64,000 nucleotides of DNA from Paenibacillus polysaccharolyticus (GCF_900102085.1 NZ_FMVM01000011.1:184250-248249), one strand, 5' to 3'. Shown: positions 17,464-27,980, counted from the stretch's first letter. A program made the numbers and translations. The notes: generated from the sequence alone by a model not told the origin.

Positions 17464-19002
17464 ATGGGTGCAGCAACCCCCGTCGTTGAGTTGAAACAGA
17501 TAACGAAGCGTTTCCCAGGCATTGTTGCCAACGACGCCATCAGCCTTCAGCTTCAGAAAGGCGAAATTCATGCTCTACTGGGCGAAAACGGCGCTGGTAA
17601 GTCAACATTGATGAACATTGTTTTTGGTCTCTATCAGCCAGATGAAGGTTCCATTGAAGTGAATGGCAAACCTGTCATCATTGACAGTCCAAACCGGGCG
17701 ATCGATCTTGGCATCGGTATGGTGCATCAGCACTTTAAGCTTGTGCAGCCGTTCACGGTAACAGAGAACATTATTTTGGGATCCGAGCCTACTAAGGGTC
17801 TCAATATTAACTATAAAAAGGCCGCTGCAGAAGTACAGCGCTTGTCCGAGCAATATGGACTCAAAGTAAATCCTCACGCCAAAATTCACGATATTTCTGT
17901 CGGCATGCAGCAGCGTGTTGAGATTGTTAAAACGCTATATCGCGGTGCGGACATTTTGATCTTTGATGAACCAACAGCAGTACTGACACCACAAGAAATC
18001 AAAGAGCTGATGGTCATCATGAAAAAGCTTGTCGCTGAAGGTAAGTCGATCATTCTGATTACGCACAAGCTGAAAGAAATTATGGAAATTTCGGATACGG
18101 TTACGATTATTCGTCGTGGTAAAGTCATTGATTCGGTCAAAACTTCGGAAACCAATCCGAATGAACTTGCAGAAAAAATGGTTGGCCGAAACGTTACGTT
18201 TAAAGTGGATAAGAAGCCTGCCACACCTGGAGCCAATGTACTTGAGGTCAGCAAGCTGATGGCCAAAAATAAAGAAGGTATCGCGGTTCTGAACGATCTG
18301 AACTTAAATGTGCGTGCTGGAGAGATTGTTGGTATTGCCGGGGTAGACGGTAACGGTCAAAGTGAATTGATTGAAGCCTTGACAGGTTTGCGCAAAGTGG
18401 ATAGCGGATCGATCCGTTTGCAAGGAAAAGAGCTTTCCAATCACTCTCCTCGTCACATCTCAGAAGCGGGCGTTGCTCATATTCCGGAGGATCGACATAA
18501 GCATGGGCTTGTTCTGGATTTTTCGGTGAGTGAAAATATCGTTCTGGAATCATATTACAAGGAGCCGTATACGCGCAAAGGTTTCCTGAATTTTGATGCG
18601 ATTAAAAAGCAGGCCAAGCGGCTGGTAGAAGCATTCGATGTGCGAACACCGAGTATCGAGACGAAAGCACGTTCCTTGTCGGGAGGAAACCAGCAGAAAG
18701 CCATTATAGCCCGTGAAGTGGATAAAAATCCTGAATTGCTGATTGCTGCCCAGCCAACACGTGGATTGGACGTAGGGGCTATCGAGTTCGTGCAAAAGCA
18801 ATTGATTGCTCAGCGCGATCAGGGGAAGGCTGTTTTATTGATTTCGTTCGAACTCGATGAGATTATGAACGTTTCAGACCGCATCGCGGTTATCTATGAA
18901 GGACAGATCGTTGGCGAGGTGCTGCCGGAAGAAACCAATGACAGGGAGCTTGGCTTGATGATGGCGGGCAGCACCCAAAAGAGAGGTACTGTGCATGAAT
19001 AA
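17464..19002 (+). CDS. nucleoside ABC transporter ATP-binding protein (NupO-like, double domain)
   Basis: A 512-residue tandem ATPase powering nucleoside import. Domain 1 has Walker A GENGAGKS near residue 40 and Walker B ILIFDEPTAVLTPQE. Domain 2 has a variant P-loop GVDGNGQSE, signature LSGGNQQKAI and AAQPTRGLDVG in place of a standard Walker B Asp-Glu. This asymmetry is typical of the RbsA/NupO class. The frame opens upstream, but the ATG at 17464 follows AAGGGTGAT and matches family length (about 510). Its stop overlaps the next gene by 8 nt. Confidence 0.94.
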   Translation: MGAATPVVELKQITKRFPGIVANDAISLQLQKGEIHALLGENGAGKSTLMNIVFGLYQPDEGSIEVNGKPVIIDSPNRAIDLGIGMVHQHFKLVQPFTVTENIILGSEPTKGLNINYKKAAAEVQRLSEQYGLKVNPHAKIHDISVGMQQRVEIVKTLYRGADILIFDEPTAVLTPQEIKELMVIMKKLVAEGKSIILITHKLKEIMEISDTVTIIRRGKVIDSVKTSETNPNELAEKMVGRNVTFKVDKKPATPGANVLEVSKLMAKNKEGIAVLNDLNLNVRAGEIVGIAGVDGNGQSELIEALTGLRKVDSGSIRLQGKELSNHSPRHISEAGVAHIPEDRHKHGLVLDFSVSENIVLESYYKEPYTRKGFLNFDAIKKQAKRLVEAFDVRTPSIETKARSLSGGNQQKAIIAREVDKNPELLIAAQPTRGLDVGAIEFVQKQLIAQRDQGKAVLLISFELDEIMNVSDRIAVIYEGQIVGEVLPEETNDRELGLMMAGSTQKRGTVHE

Positions 19003-20074
19003 AGTGTTAAAATGGTTTACCCGAGATTCGTTTATTTTGCCTGTTGTAGCAATTCTAATGGGACTTATTCTCGGCGGAATTGTTATGTTAATTGGTGGAT
19101 ATAACCCGTTTGAAGCATACGGTGCTTTATTCAAAAAAGTATTTGGTGACATGTACAACTTCGGGGAAGCTGTGCGGGAAATGACTCCGCTCATTATGAC
19201 GGGCCTTGCTTTTGCTTTTGCGGCTCGTGCCGGGTTGTTTAATATCGGGGGCGAAGGACAGTTTCTCGTAGGGATGACAGCAGCTACGTTTGTAGGTGTG
19301 AAGTTTACTGGTCTGCCTATTTATATTCATGCACCACTGGCGCTAATTGCGGGTGCGGTATTTGGTGGGCTCTGGGCAGCAATTGCTGGTTACCTGAAAG
19401 CTGCACGCGGGGTCAATGAAGTTATCAGTAGTATTATGCTGAACTGGATTGGTTTATATTTAGCCAATCTGATCGTGCGTCAATTTTTGCTTTTGCAAGG
19501 GGAGAACCGCTCCGTTGATATCAGCGAGTCGGCCTCTATCAGTCTGACTTGGCTTTCTGAGTTGATGGGCAATTCACGTGTTCATATGGGAACGTTGATT
19601 GCTCTTGTAATGGCAGTGCTCTTTTATATCTACATGTGGAAAACAAAGCAGGGATATGAAATCCGTGCCGTCGGTTATAACCCGAATGCAGCGGAATATG
19701 CAGGTATGCATGTTAATCGGAATATCGTCAAAGCGATGTTTATCAGTGGCATGCTCGCAGGGCTTGGCGGAGCATTCCAGGTTCTCGGGGTATTCCAGTA
19801 TCAGACCGTAATGTCAGGTTCTCCAGGCACCGGGTTTGACGGGATCGCAGTTGCTTTGATTGGTCTAAATCATCCGTTTGGAGTGTTACTTGGTGCGTTG
19901 CTCTTCGGTACGCTTACTTACGGTTCTGCAGGAATGAGCTTTGCTGCGGATGTACCACCTGAGATTATTCGGATTGTCATCGGTTCGATTATCTTCTTCA
20001 TTGCCGCACAAGGCATCGTGCGCTGGGTACTTAAACCGTTCTATTCCAAGCGCAAGAAAGAGAAGGTGTTGTAG
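18995..20074 (+). CDS. nucleoside ABC transporter permease (NupP-like)
   Basis: A 359-residue membrane permease of the BPD_transp_2 type with eight to ten predicted helices. Family motifs AARAGLFNIGGEGQFLVG (residues 71-88) and RAVGYNPNAAEYAGM are clear. The ATG at 18995 lies inside the end of the ATPase gene (8-nt overlap) with AGAGAGGT upstream, so the two are translationally coupled. It ends next to the second permease with no gap. Together the pair would form the purine-nucleoside channel. Confidence 0.93.
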   Translation: MNKVLKWFTRDSFILPVVAILMGLILGGIVMLIGGYNPFEAYGALFKKVFGDMYNFGEAVREMTPLIMTGLAFAFAARAGLFNIGGEGQFLVGMTAATFVGVKFTGLPIYIHAPLALIAGAVFGGLWAAIAGYLKAARGVNEVISSIMLNWIGLYLANLIVRQFLLLQGENRSVDISESASISLTWLSELMGNSRVHMGTLIALVMAVLFYIYMWKTKQGYEIRAVGYNPNAAEYAGMHVNRNIVKAMFISGMLAGLGGAFQVLGVFQYQTVMSGSPGTGFDGIAVALIGLNHPFGVLLGALLFGTLTYGSAGMSFAADVPPEIIRIVIGSIIFFIAAQGIVRWVLKPFYSKRKKEKVL

Positions 20075-21037
20075 ATGGACTTGTTGACAATCGGGCAAAT
20101 TATCAATACGACGCTTGTCTTTGCTACGGCATTGATTTTTGCTTCCCTTGGCGGGATATTCTCGGAAAAATCTGGGGTAACAAACCTTGGACTTGAAGGT
20201 TTCATGGTGTTTGGTGCGTTCGCGGCCGGTATTGGTGCTCACTATGCCCAAGAAGCGGGTATGGGCGGGACAACATCGGCGTGGATGGGGGTACTGCTTG
20301 CCATCGTGCTTGGTGTACTCGTTTCACTTATTCACGCGGTAGCATCCATTACGTTTAAAGCTGATCAGATCATCAGTGGTATCGTCATTAACTTTTTAGC
20401 GGCAGGAAGTACACTGTATCTGGTAAAACTGCTGTTTGAAGGTTCAGGTGATTCACCTTTGGTACAAGGCTTCAGCAAATTTAATGTGCCGTTTCTCGAA
20501 AACATTCCTTTGCTTGGAGAAGCATTTTTCAAAAATGTATATCCAACGACTTACCTAGCGATTTTGTTTGTATTCCTGACATATTACATTATGTTTAAAA
20601 CACCGTTTGGACTTCGTCTGCGTTCTGTAGGTGAACATCCAAGCGCGGCGGATACTGTCGGGGTTAAAGTTCGTCGTTACCGTTACGTTGCTGTTATGAT
20701 CAGTGGTGCGCTTGCGGCGATTGGCGGAGCAGCCATTACATTGACAACAACAGGTACGTTTTCGCATAATACCGTTTCCGGTCAAGGTTACATTGCGATT
20801 GCAGCGATGATCTTTGGTAAATGGAATCCAATCGGTGCTTTCGGCGCGGCTGTATTTTTTGGATTCTCTCAAGCGATCCGTAACTATGTGCAATTGTTTG
20901 AATGGTCACAGAGTATTCCCCAGGAAATTATTTTCATGTTGCCTTATTTGCTTACGATCATCGTTCTGGTGGCTGCGGTTGGACGTTCTTCGGCTCCATC
21001 TGCGCTGGGCGAACCGTATGATCCTGGTAAAAGGTAA
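20075..21037 (+). CDS. nucleoside ABC transporter permease (NupQ-like)
   Basis: A 320-residue companion permease with about eight helices and the parallel motif FSEKSGVTNLGLEGFMVFG near residue 28, plus LRSVGEHPSAADTVGV. Its ATG follows the stop of NupP directly; the ribosome site AGAAGGTG is inside that gene. It is the last gene of the operon and is followed by a terminator. Confidence 0.93.
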   Translation: MDLLTIGQIINTTLVFATALIFASLGGIFSEKSGVTNLGLEGFMVFGAFAAGIGAHYAQEAGMGGTTSAWMGVLLAIVLGVLVSLIHAVASITFKADQIISGIVINFLAAGSTLYLVKLLFEGSGDSPLVQGFSKFNVPFLENIPLLGEAFFKNVYPTTYLAILFVFLTYYIMFKTPFGLRLRSVGEHPSAADTVGVKVRRYRYVAVMISGALAAIGGAAITLTTTGTFSHNTVSGQGYIAIAAMIFGKWNPIGAFGAAVFFGFSQAIRNYVQLFEWSQSIPQEIIFMLPYLLTIIVLVAAVGRSSAPSALGEPYDPGKR

Positions 21038-21083
21038 CTTTAGCAAACCGGATATCATCTGGTTTCCAAAACATAATTTCGAG

Positions 21084-21117
21084 AAAAGACCTGCGATTTT
21101 GAGCGGGTCTTTTTTTT
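21084..21117 (+). terminator. intrinsic terminator of the nucleoside transport operon
   Basis: AAAAGACCTGC pairs with GCGGGTCTTTT (one mismatch) followed by a T-run. Confidence 0.88.
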
Positions 21118-21223
21118 GTGCGCTCCATTGTAGTACCCAACTTTTTCGGTAGGGACAAAGAAACAGGCGAATTCGGTCATGGACGAATACACTGTTTTGA
21201 ATGATCCGAGGAGGAGGGATAGT

Positions 21224-21598
21224 ATGAGAAAACAGGTTACGCGTACTGAAGCGATGAAACTTATAGGCAAAAACATAGTTGCGGTCAAAAAAGACGGTAC
21301 TCGGGTTACGGGGAAACTGTTAAAAGTATCAGGTAACAAACTCGTTCTCAAGCGTTTAGGTGGAAAAAAAGTACGTACCAAAGCCATCTTGCCTTTGGTA
21401 TTATTTGATCTGCTGGCCATTGCGACCTTACCTTACGCTTATGGCCAAGGCCCTGGATTTGGCCCTGGTTACGGTCCAGGTCCGAAACCTGATTGTTGCC
21501 CAGGGTACGGCCCTGGTTATGGACCTGGACCGGGTTACGGCCCAGGCCCAGGATATGGTCCTTATGGTCCCGGATCGAGACCGCCTGGATTTTTCTAA
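21224..21598 (+). CDS. Gly-Pro-Tyr-rich protein with a small N-terminal basic domain (possible spore coat protein)
   Basis: A 124-residue protein in two parts. Residues 1-55 are basic with alternating beta-type segments (KLIGKNIVAVKKDGTRVTGK, then GNKLVLKRLGGKKVRTKAI), reminiscent of Sm-like or KOW-type small barrels. After a hydrophobic joint (LPLVLFDLLAIATLPYAYG) comes a low-complexity tail of about 50 residues made of GPGYGPGP units with one CC pair. Such tails are common in spore surface and coat proteins. The ATG at 21224 has a very strong GGAGGAGGG site; the upstream in-frame ATG lacks one. No confident family, and the coat role is inference from composition only. Confidence 0.7.
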   Translation: MRKQVTRTEAMKLIGKNIVAVKKDGTRVTGKLLKVSGNKLVLKRLGGKKVRTKAILPLVLFDLLAIATLPYAYGQGPGFGPGYGPGPKPDCCPGYGPGYGPGPGYGPGPGYGPYGPGSRPPGFF

Positions 21599-21604
21599 AA
21601 ACGA

Positions 21605-22051
21605 CTAGAGTCTTTTTTCCATTTCGTAACAGCGACTGATCAGGATATATCTCAGGTTTTGATATCCATTTTTTTGATAGAATTGATTCCCCTTGATATT
21701 GCCTTCATCCACCATGACTTTGGATTTTTTGCAACCACGGGATGCTGCAAAGTTCTCTGCTTCATGCAGTAACGTCTGTCCGTAACGCTTTCGTTGCTCT
21801 TTCGAACTAACGGCCATCATATCTACGTAAAGCAGTTCTCCATGCATGAGAAAATGAATGAATGCCACAGCAGGTTTATTTGGCTCCGGCGAGATTACAA
21901 AGGTCATGCCCCTGTTCATTCGCAGGGGTATTTCTTTGCGTATTTTATGGATTTCCTTCTCGCTCATATGTGATAAAGGAACAAGCTGTGTGTCAATCAG
22001 CTTCATAATTGCTCCGTCATCCAGCTTGGATGAACGCTGACGAATGATCAT
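21605..22051 (-). CDS. GNAT-family N-acetyltransferase
   Basis: A 148-residue acetyl-CoA-dependent acyltransferase. The acetyl-CoA-binding region reads MAVSSKEQRKRYGQTLLHEAENFA, followed by GNQFYQKNGYQNL, the classic GNAT motif B ending. It begins MIIRQRSSKLDDGAIMKLID. The open frame continues upstream for 59 codons, but AAAGGAGG stands 8 nt before the ATG at 22051 and the longer version would run into the ilvB promoter. The substrate cannot be predicted. It converges on the Gly-Pro-Tyr protein gene with only 6 bp between stops. Confidence 0.85.
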   Translation of the reverse strand: MIIRQRSSKLDDGAIMKLIDTQLVPLSHMSEKEIHKIRKEIPLRMNRGMTFVISPEPNKPAVAFIHFLMHGELLYVDMMAVSSKEQRKRYGQTLLHEAENFAASRGCKKSKVMVDEGNIKGNQFYQKNGYQNLRYILISRCYEMEKRL

Positions 22052-22203
22052 GCGGGGCCTCCTTTCAAGGCCAGTCGTGCGGCCTGTATATCTTATGCCT
22101 GGGGCGTGATAAAAGGTGACTGCATGAAGGCCGGACATTGAGGCAATCATAGAGTGGAGAGCGTGTGTAAATGTGGTTAGCATATTTTTATCAAAAACAG
22201 GTA

Positions 22204-22233
22204 TTGACTTATCGGTTAGAGGAATCATATAAT
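22204..22233 (+). promoter_or_regulatory. sigma-A type promoter of the ilv-leu operon
   Basis: TTGACT, 18-nt spacer, TATAAT, with a predicted start near 22240, just before the T-box leader. Confidence 0.75.
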
Positions 22234-22239
22234 GTTCCT

Positions 22240-22600
22240 AACATTTAACGAGAATATTTCATCGGCTATGAAGAGGACGAAGTTTTAAGGGCTCTTTTGC
22301 TCAGAGAGTGGATGGATTTGCTGAAACCACCACCATTACCCCTTATATACGAGCTCACCTCGGAGCTGTTTTCCTGAAAAGCATTGGAACGTCAAATCCA
22401 TGCGTATTAGGGGGAATCGTAAGTCTGCGTTACAGACAACAGGTATGGGAGACGACTACGTCGTTTGTACATCGTTTTGTTATACCTGGTAAGGTCCGTT
22501 ATTGCGAAATTTCGGACAAAGTTGGGTGGTACCACGGAAGCGATAACCTTTCGTCCCTCGCAAGCATGAACTTGTTTGCAGGGATGGAAGGTTTTTTTGT
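22240..22600 (+). promoter_or_regulatory. T-box leader (tRNA-Leu sensing) of ilvB
   Basis: The conserved T-box TGGTACCACGGAAG is at 22527-22540, followed by a terminator (CCTTTCGTCCCT pairing with AGGGATGGAAGG, then a T-run at 22592-22598). Aligning stem I with the pheS T-box in this window places the specifier codon at 22354-22356, CTC (Leu), directly before ACCTCGGAGC. Uncharged tRNA-Leu should thus antiterminate transcription of ilvBNC-leuA. The specifier assignment comes from this alignment. Confidence 0.92.
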
Positions 22601-22646
22601 ACCTTTTTATGTCAGAATGGTGTAAATTTCGAGAGGAGGATGACTA

Positions 22647-24398
22647 ATGGGAGCTCAAATTCCAGAAGTACGATCGACAGATGAATTACGTGAAAGATGG
22701 ATGAAGCCGGAGGTCATTAGCGGTTCCGAGATTTTGCTAAGAAGTTTGCTGCTTGAAGGTGTGGACTGTGTCTTCGGTTATCCGGGCGGTGCGGTATTGT
22801 ACATTTACGATGCGATGTATGGCTTTGAAGATTTCAAACACGTTCTAACTCGTCACGAGCAAGGTGCCATTCATGCGGCTGACGGTTATGCACGAGCAAG
22901 TGGAAAAGTCGGCGTATGTATCGCGACCTCCGGTCCAGGTGCAACGAACCTCGTTACAGGAATTGCAACGGCATATATGGATTCCGTACCACTGGTTGTC
23001 ATTACGGGTAATGTCAATTCCAGCTTAATCGGCTCGGATGCTTTCCAGGAAGCGGATATCACTGGTATTACAATGCCGATCACCAAACACAGTTATCTGG
23101 TGAAAGATGTAAAAGACCTGGCGGGCATCATTCATGAGGCATTCCATATTGCTAATACCGGACGTAAAGGACCTGTACTGATCGATATTCCAAAAGATGT
23201 ATCGGCAAACAAAACGTTGTTTGAACCGAGCACTGAACCTGTTATATTGAGAGGGTACAATCCACGCACGGTACCGAATAAACTGCAGGTGGATCGCTTG
23301 GCACAGGCCATTCAGGAAGCAGAGCGACCAATGATTATTGCAGGTGGCGGTGTAGTTTACTCTGGCGGACACGAAGCGCTTTTCGAGTTTGTGGAGAAGA
23401 CGGGCATCCCGATCACAACAACACTTCTCGGACTTGGAGCTTTTCCAAGTGGACATGAGCTTTGGACTGGAATGCCGGGAATGCACGGAACCTACACGTC
23501 GAACATGGCCATTCAGCAATCGGACTTGCTCATCAACATCGGTGCACGATTTGATGACCGGGTAACGGGTAAGCTGGACGGATTCGCACCACACGCGAAA
23601 ATTGTCCATATCGACATTGATCCTGCAGAGATCGGCAAAAACATTGCGACTGATATTCCAATTGTAGGCGATGTGAAAACAGTACTGGAGATTGCAAACA
23701 AGGAAGTTGGACGTGCTGAACGTGCAGATGCCTGGAGAGATCAGATCAAACAGTGGAAACAGGAAAAGCCGTATAGCTACACGGATTCGGATGAAGTGTT
23801 AAAGCCGCAATGGGTTGTTGAATTGTTGAACGACACCACAAAAGGTGAAGCAATCGTAACAACGGACGTTGGACAACATCAAATGTGGGCAGCACAATAC
23901 TACAAATTTAATCAACCGCGTTCATGGGTTACTTCAGGTGGACTTGGAACAATGGGCTTTGGATTCCCATCTGCGATCGGTGCACAAATGGCTAATCCGG
24001 ATCGACTGGTAATCTCCATTAATGGGGACGGCGGGATGCAGATGTGTTCTCAGGAACTGGCAATCTGTGCGATCAATAACATTCCAGTTAAAATTGTAAT
24101 TATTAACAACGAAGTACTTGGTATGGTTCGTCAGTGGCAGGAACTGATTTACGAAAATCGCTACAGTCACATTGATCTGGCAGGAAGCCCTGATTTTGTG
24201 AAGTTGGCTGAAGCTTATGGAGTGAAGGGACTGCGGGCAACGAACAAGGAAGAAGCCGAGCGTGCATGGCAGGAAGCTTTGGATACGCCAGGGCCAGTAG
24301 TTGTAGAATTCGTTGTACGTAAGGATGAGAATGTATATCCAATGGTTCCGCAAGGAGCAACAATCGATCAAATGCTGATGGGAGATGCTGAAGAATGA
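22647..24398 (+). CDS. ilvB: acetolactate synthase large (catalytic) subunit
   Basis: Condenses two pyruvates, or pyruvate plus 2-oxobutyrate, to acetohydroxyacids, the first common step of valine, leucine and isoleucine synthesis. The 583-residue TPP enzyme has the N-terminal FGYPGGAVLYIYDA with the catalytic Glu in HEQGAIHAADGYARASG. The FAD-binding middle domain and the C-terminal TPP/Mg motif NGDGGMQMCSQELAICAINN are also present. ATG with GAGAGGAGGATG upstream. The stop overlaps ilvN by 4 nt. Length is typical. Confidence 0.97.
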   Translation: MGAQIPEVRSTDELRERWMKPEVISGSEILLRSLLLEGVDCVFGYPGGAVLYIYDAMYGFEDFKHVLTRHEQGAIHAADGYARASGKVGVCIATSGPGATNLVTGIATAYMDSVPLVVITGNVNSSLIGSDAFQEADITGITMPITKHSYLVKDVKDLAGIIHEAFHIANTGRKGPVLIDIPKDVSANKTLFEPSTEPVILRGYNPRTVPNKLQVDRLAQAIQEAERPMIIAGGGVVYSGGHEALFEFVEKTGIPITTTLLGLGAFPSGHELWTGMPGMHGTYTSNMAIQQSDLLINIGARFDDRVTGKLDGFAPHAKIVHIDIDPAEIGKNIATDIPIVGDVKTVLEIANKEVGRAERADAWRDQIKQWKQEKPYSYTDSDEVLKPQWVVELLNDTTKGEAIVTTDVGQHQMWAAQYYKFNQPRSWVTSGGLGTMGFGFPSAIGAQMANPDRLVISINGDGGMQMCSQELAICAINNIPVKIVIINNEVLGMVRQWQELIYENRYSHIDLAGSPDFVKLAEAYGVKGLRATNKEEAERAWQEALDTPGPVVVEFVVRKDENVYPMVPQGATIDQMLMGDAEE

Positions 24399-24877
24399 TA
24401 AGACATACGATTTCGATATTGGTTAATGACCAGCCAGGTGTCCTTCAGCGTGTATCCGGATTGTTTGGTCGACGCGGGTATAACATCGAAAGCATTACAG
24501 TAGGTCAATCTGAAGAGCCAGGACTTTCCCGAATGGTCATTGTTACGATTGGTGACGACAAAACACTCGAACAGATTGAAAAACAGCTGTATAAAATTAT
24601 TGATGTTATCAAAGTGGTTGACTTTAGCTTGAAACCGATGGTTGCTCGTGAACTCGCGCTGATCAAGGTGAAGGCAGAGCCCTCGGAGCGTCCGGAAATT
24701 TTGGGTGTGGTGGAAACCTTCCGTGCATCGGTTGTCGATGTAGGCCCAGCAAGTCTGATGGTACAGGCCGTTGGTGATACAGACAAAATTGATGCGATGA
24801 TCGAACTGCTCAAGCCATATGGCATTCGTGAATTGTCCCGTACAGGCGTAACAGCATTGGTACGAGGCAACGTATAG
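24395..24877 (+). CDS. ilvN: acetolactate synthase small (regulatory) subunit
   Basis: A 160-residue regulatory partner of IlvB that confers valine feedback inhibition and raises activity. The N-terminal ACT domain begins MIRHTISILVNDQPGVLQRV and includes RRGYNIESITVG. The C-terminal domain is of the IlvN type (ELSRTGVTALVRG at the end). It starts within the ilvB stop (ATGA overlap), so subunits are translated in a coupled fashion. Some genomes name it ilvH. Confidence 0.96.
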   Translation: MIRHTISILVNDQPGVLQRVSGLFGRRGYNIESITVGQSEEPGLSRMVIVTIGDDKTLEQIEKQLYKIIDVIKVVDFSLKPMVARELALIKVKAEPSERPEILGVVETFRASVVDVGPASLMVQAVGDTDKIDAMIELLKPYGIRELSRTGVTALVRGNV

Positions 24878-24886
24878 AGGTATAAT
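24857..24886 (+). promoter_or_regulatory. possible internal promoter before ilvC
   Basis: TTGGTA, 18-nt spacer, TATAAT, straddling the ilvN stop codon. It could give ilvC an independent start, but it may be chance sequence. Confidence 0.35.
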
Positions 24887-25039
24887 GAAATCAAGATGGG
24901 CTGATCCATACATGAACACAATGATTTACTTGTGAAAATGCTCAGTTAGCGTAAAATAAATGCTATCTGATCCAAATGTGTCAGTCCAGTAACTGCTGTA
25001 AAGTAACATTTTAGTGATGTAACGCTTGAAAAGAGAGCC

Positions 25040-26194
<1,155 letters not shown>

Positions 26195-26262
26195 GCAACG
26201 ATTCCGTTCACTTTTTGAACAAGCATCTTAAGGAATTCGAGCAACTTACAGCGTGAACTGGA

Positions 26263-26295
26263 AATAGCGGCCGTGCTTATGCGTGAGCCGCTATT
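26263..26295 (+). promoter_or_regulatory. intercistronic hairpin between ilvC and leuA
   Basis: AATAGCGGC / GCCGCTATT, perfect 9-bp stem with a 15-nt loop and no T-run. It probably affects mRNA 3' end stability or processing of ilvC rather than termination. Confidence 0.6.
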
Positions 26296-26334
26296 CTGGT
26301 TTACAGAAATGAATAATATGCAGGGGGTGCGAAG

Positions 26335-27876
26335 GTGCGTAAAATCTATGTATTTGACACAACGCTGCGTGATGGAGAACAATCTCCAGGAGTCAATCTG
26401 AACACTCGCGAGAAGGTGGAGATTGCCCATCAACTGGAGCGTCTTGGCATTGACCGGATGGAAGCAGGTTTCCCAGCAGCATCTCCGGGTGACTTGGCCG
26501 CAGTTAACGCCGTAGCGAAAGCGGTTAAAAATATTACGGTGATCGGTTTGTCCCGCTCCAGAGAGCAGGATATTGATGCGGTGAAAGAAGCGCTTAAAGG
26601 TGCAGAAGACCCGTGCATTCACGTATTTCTGGCCACTTCGCCAATCCATCGCCAGCACAAGTTGCGCATGGATAAAGGGCAGGTTCTGGACACGGCTCGC
26701 TCTGCGATTCGTTATGCGAAGAAGACATTTTCCAAGATTGAGTTTTCCCTGGAGGATGCAGGACGTACCGAGTATGATTTCCTCGTGGAAATGGTAAATA
26801 TGGCAGTTGAAGAGGGTGCTTCTGTCGTTAACATTCCAGATACGGTCGGTTACCTGAGCCCATATGAATACGGGAATATTTTTAAACATCTGAAAGAAAA
26901 TGTTCATAACATCGATAAAGTTCAGCTGAGTGCACACTGTCACAACGATCTGGGGATGGCAACAGCGAATACGCTTGCCGCCATTTTGAACGGCGCTGAT
27001 CAGATTGAAGGTACGATTAACGGCATCGGAGAGCGTGCAGGCAACACCGCGATTGAAGAAATTGCGATGGCACTCGAAACACGTCAGGAGTTTTTCCAGG
27101 CGAAAACGACACTGCAGTTGTCCGAGATCGCACGTACCAGCCGCTTGGTTAGCCGTTTGACCGGTATGGTTGTTCCTGGCAACAAAGCAATCGTTGGAGC
27201 TAATGCCTTTGCTCATGAATCCGGTATTCACCAGGATGGTATGTTGAAGGAAAAAACAACCTACGAGATCATGACGCCAGAAACGATCGGTCTCAAAGAG
27301 AGCAAGCTAGTGCTTGGTAAACACTCCGGACGTCACGCGTTCCGTGAACGCTTGATTGAACTTGGGTATGAGCTGGATGATGAAGCATTGAACCGTGCTT
27401 TTGCACAATTTAAAGATCTGGCAGACAAGAAAAAAGAAGTTACCGATGAAGACCTGCTTGCCGTAATCGAAGAAAAGTTACAGGATGCACCTGAGGTGTA
27501 CAAACTGGAATCGATCTTTGTTACGTACGGTGATGAATCCGTGCCTACAGCGAAAGTTCGTATTGCTACGCTGGATGGGGAGACGGTGGAAAAACAGGCA
27601 GAAGGTAATGGTTCGGTGGATGCGATCTATAACGCTATTGATCAGGTGAGCGGAGAAGAAGTAACGCTATCGGACTATTCCATCAAATCCGTAACACACG
27701 GTAAAGACGCACTTGGTGAAGTACATGTTGTCCTTACCCAAAATCAAGTTTCTGTTCAAGGGCGCGGTGTGAGCACAGATATTCTCGGTGCTAGCGCTCG
27801 TGCGTATGTTGACGGCTTGAACCAACTCATTGAGAAACGTAAAACGTACACCAACCGTGTGAACGTCAATTTGTAG
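26335..27876 (+). CDS. leuA: 2-isopropylmalate synthase
   Basis: First committed step of leucine synthesis: condenses acetyl-CoA with 2-oxoisovalerate. The 513-residue protein has the DRE-TIM metallolyase signature FDTTLRDGEQSPG at residues 7-19, the metal ligands in LSAHCHNDLGMATANTLAAI, GNTAIEEIAMAL, and a C-terminal leucine-sensing regulatory domain. The start is GTG at 26335, after AGGGGGTGCGAAG. It is the last gene of the ilv-leu run before the opposing aldo/keto reductase. Confidence 0.96.
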   Translation: MRKIYVFDTTLRDGEQSPGVNLNTREKVEIAHQLERLGIDRMEAGFPAASPGDLAAVNAVAKAVKNITVIGLSRSREQDIDAVKEALKGAEDPCIHVFLATSPIHRQHKLRMDKGQVLDTARSAIRYAKKTFSKIEFSLEDAGRTEYDFLVEMVNMAVEEGASVVNIPDTVGYLSPYEYGNIFKHLKENVHNIDKVQLSAHCHNDLGMATANTLAAILNGADQIEGTINGIGERAGNTAIEEIAMALETRQEFFQAKTTLQLSEIARTSRLVSRLTGMVVPGNKAIVGANAFAHESGIHQDGMLKEKTTYEIMTPETIGLKESKLVLGKHSGRHAFRERLIELGYELDDEALNRAFAQFKDLADKKKEVTDEDLLAVIEEKLQDAPEVYKLESIFVTYGDESVPTAKVRIATLDGETVEKQAEGNGSVDAIYNAIDQVSGEEVTLSDYSIKSVTHGKDALGEVHVVLTQNQVSVQGRGVSTDILGASARAYVDGLNQLIEKRKTYTNRVNVNL

Positions 27877-27928
27877 AGAAGTACTGCACGGTGTGCTTGA
27901 AGTACAAATTTACAAACCTGCTAACTAG

Positions 27929-27968
27929 GTCGGTATAGTAGAGCCATAGTCGGTATAGTAAAGCTAAA
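27929..27968 (+). repeat. two tandem 20-bp repeats
   Basis: The unit starts TCGGTATAGTA and occurs twice back to back, the second half diverged. It lies between leuA and its terminator. No function is apparent. Confidence 0.5.
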
Positions 27969-27980
27969 GCCGAACATGTG

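Noticed and set aside
21460..21590. Repetitive GGCCCTGGTTACGG-like DNA, considered as a CRISPR or repeat array
   Set aside because: It is in frame within a coding gene and encodes GPGYGPGP low complexity; no unique spacers.
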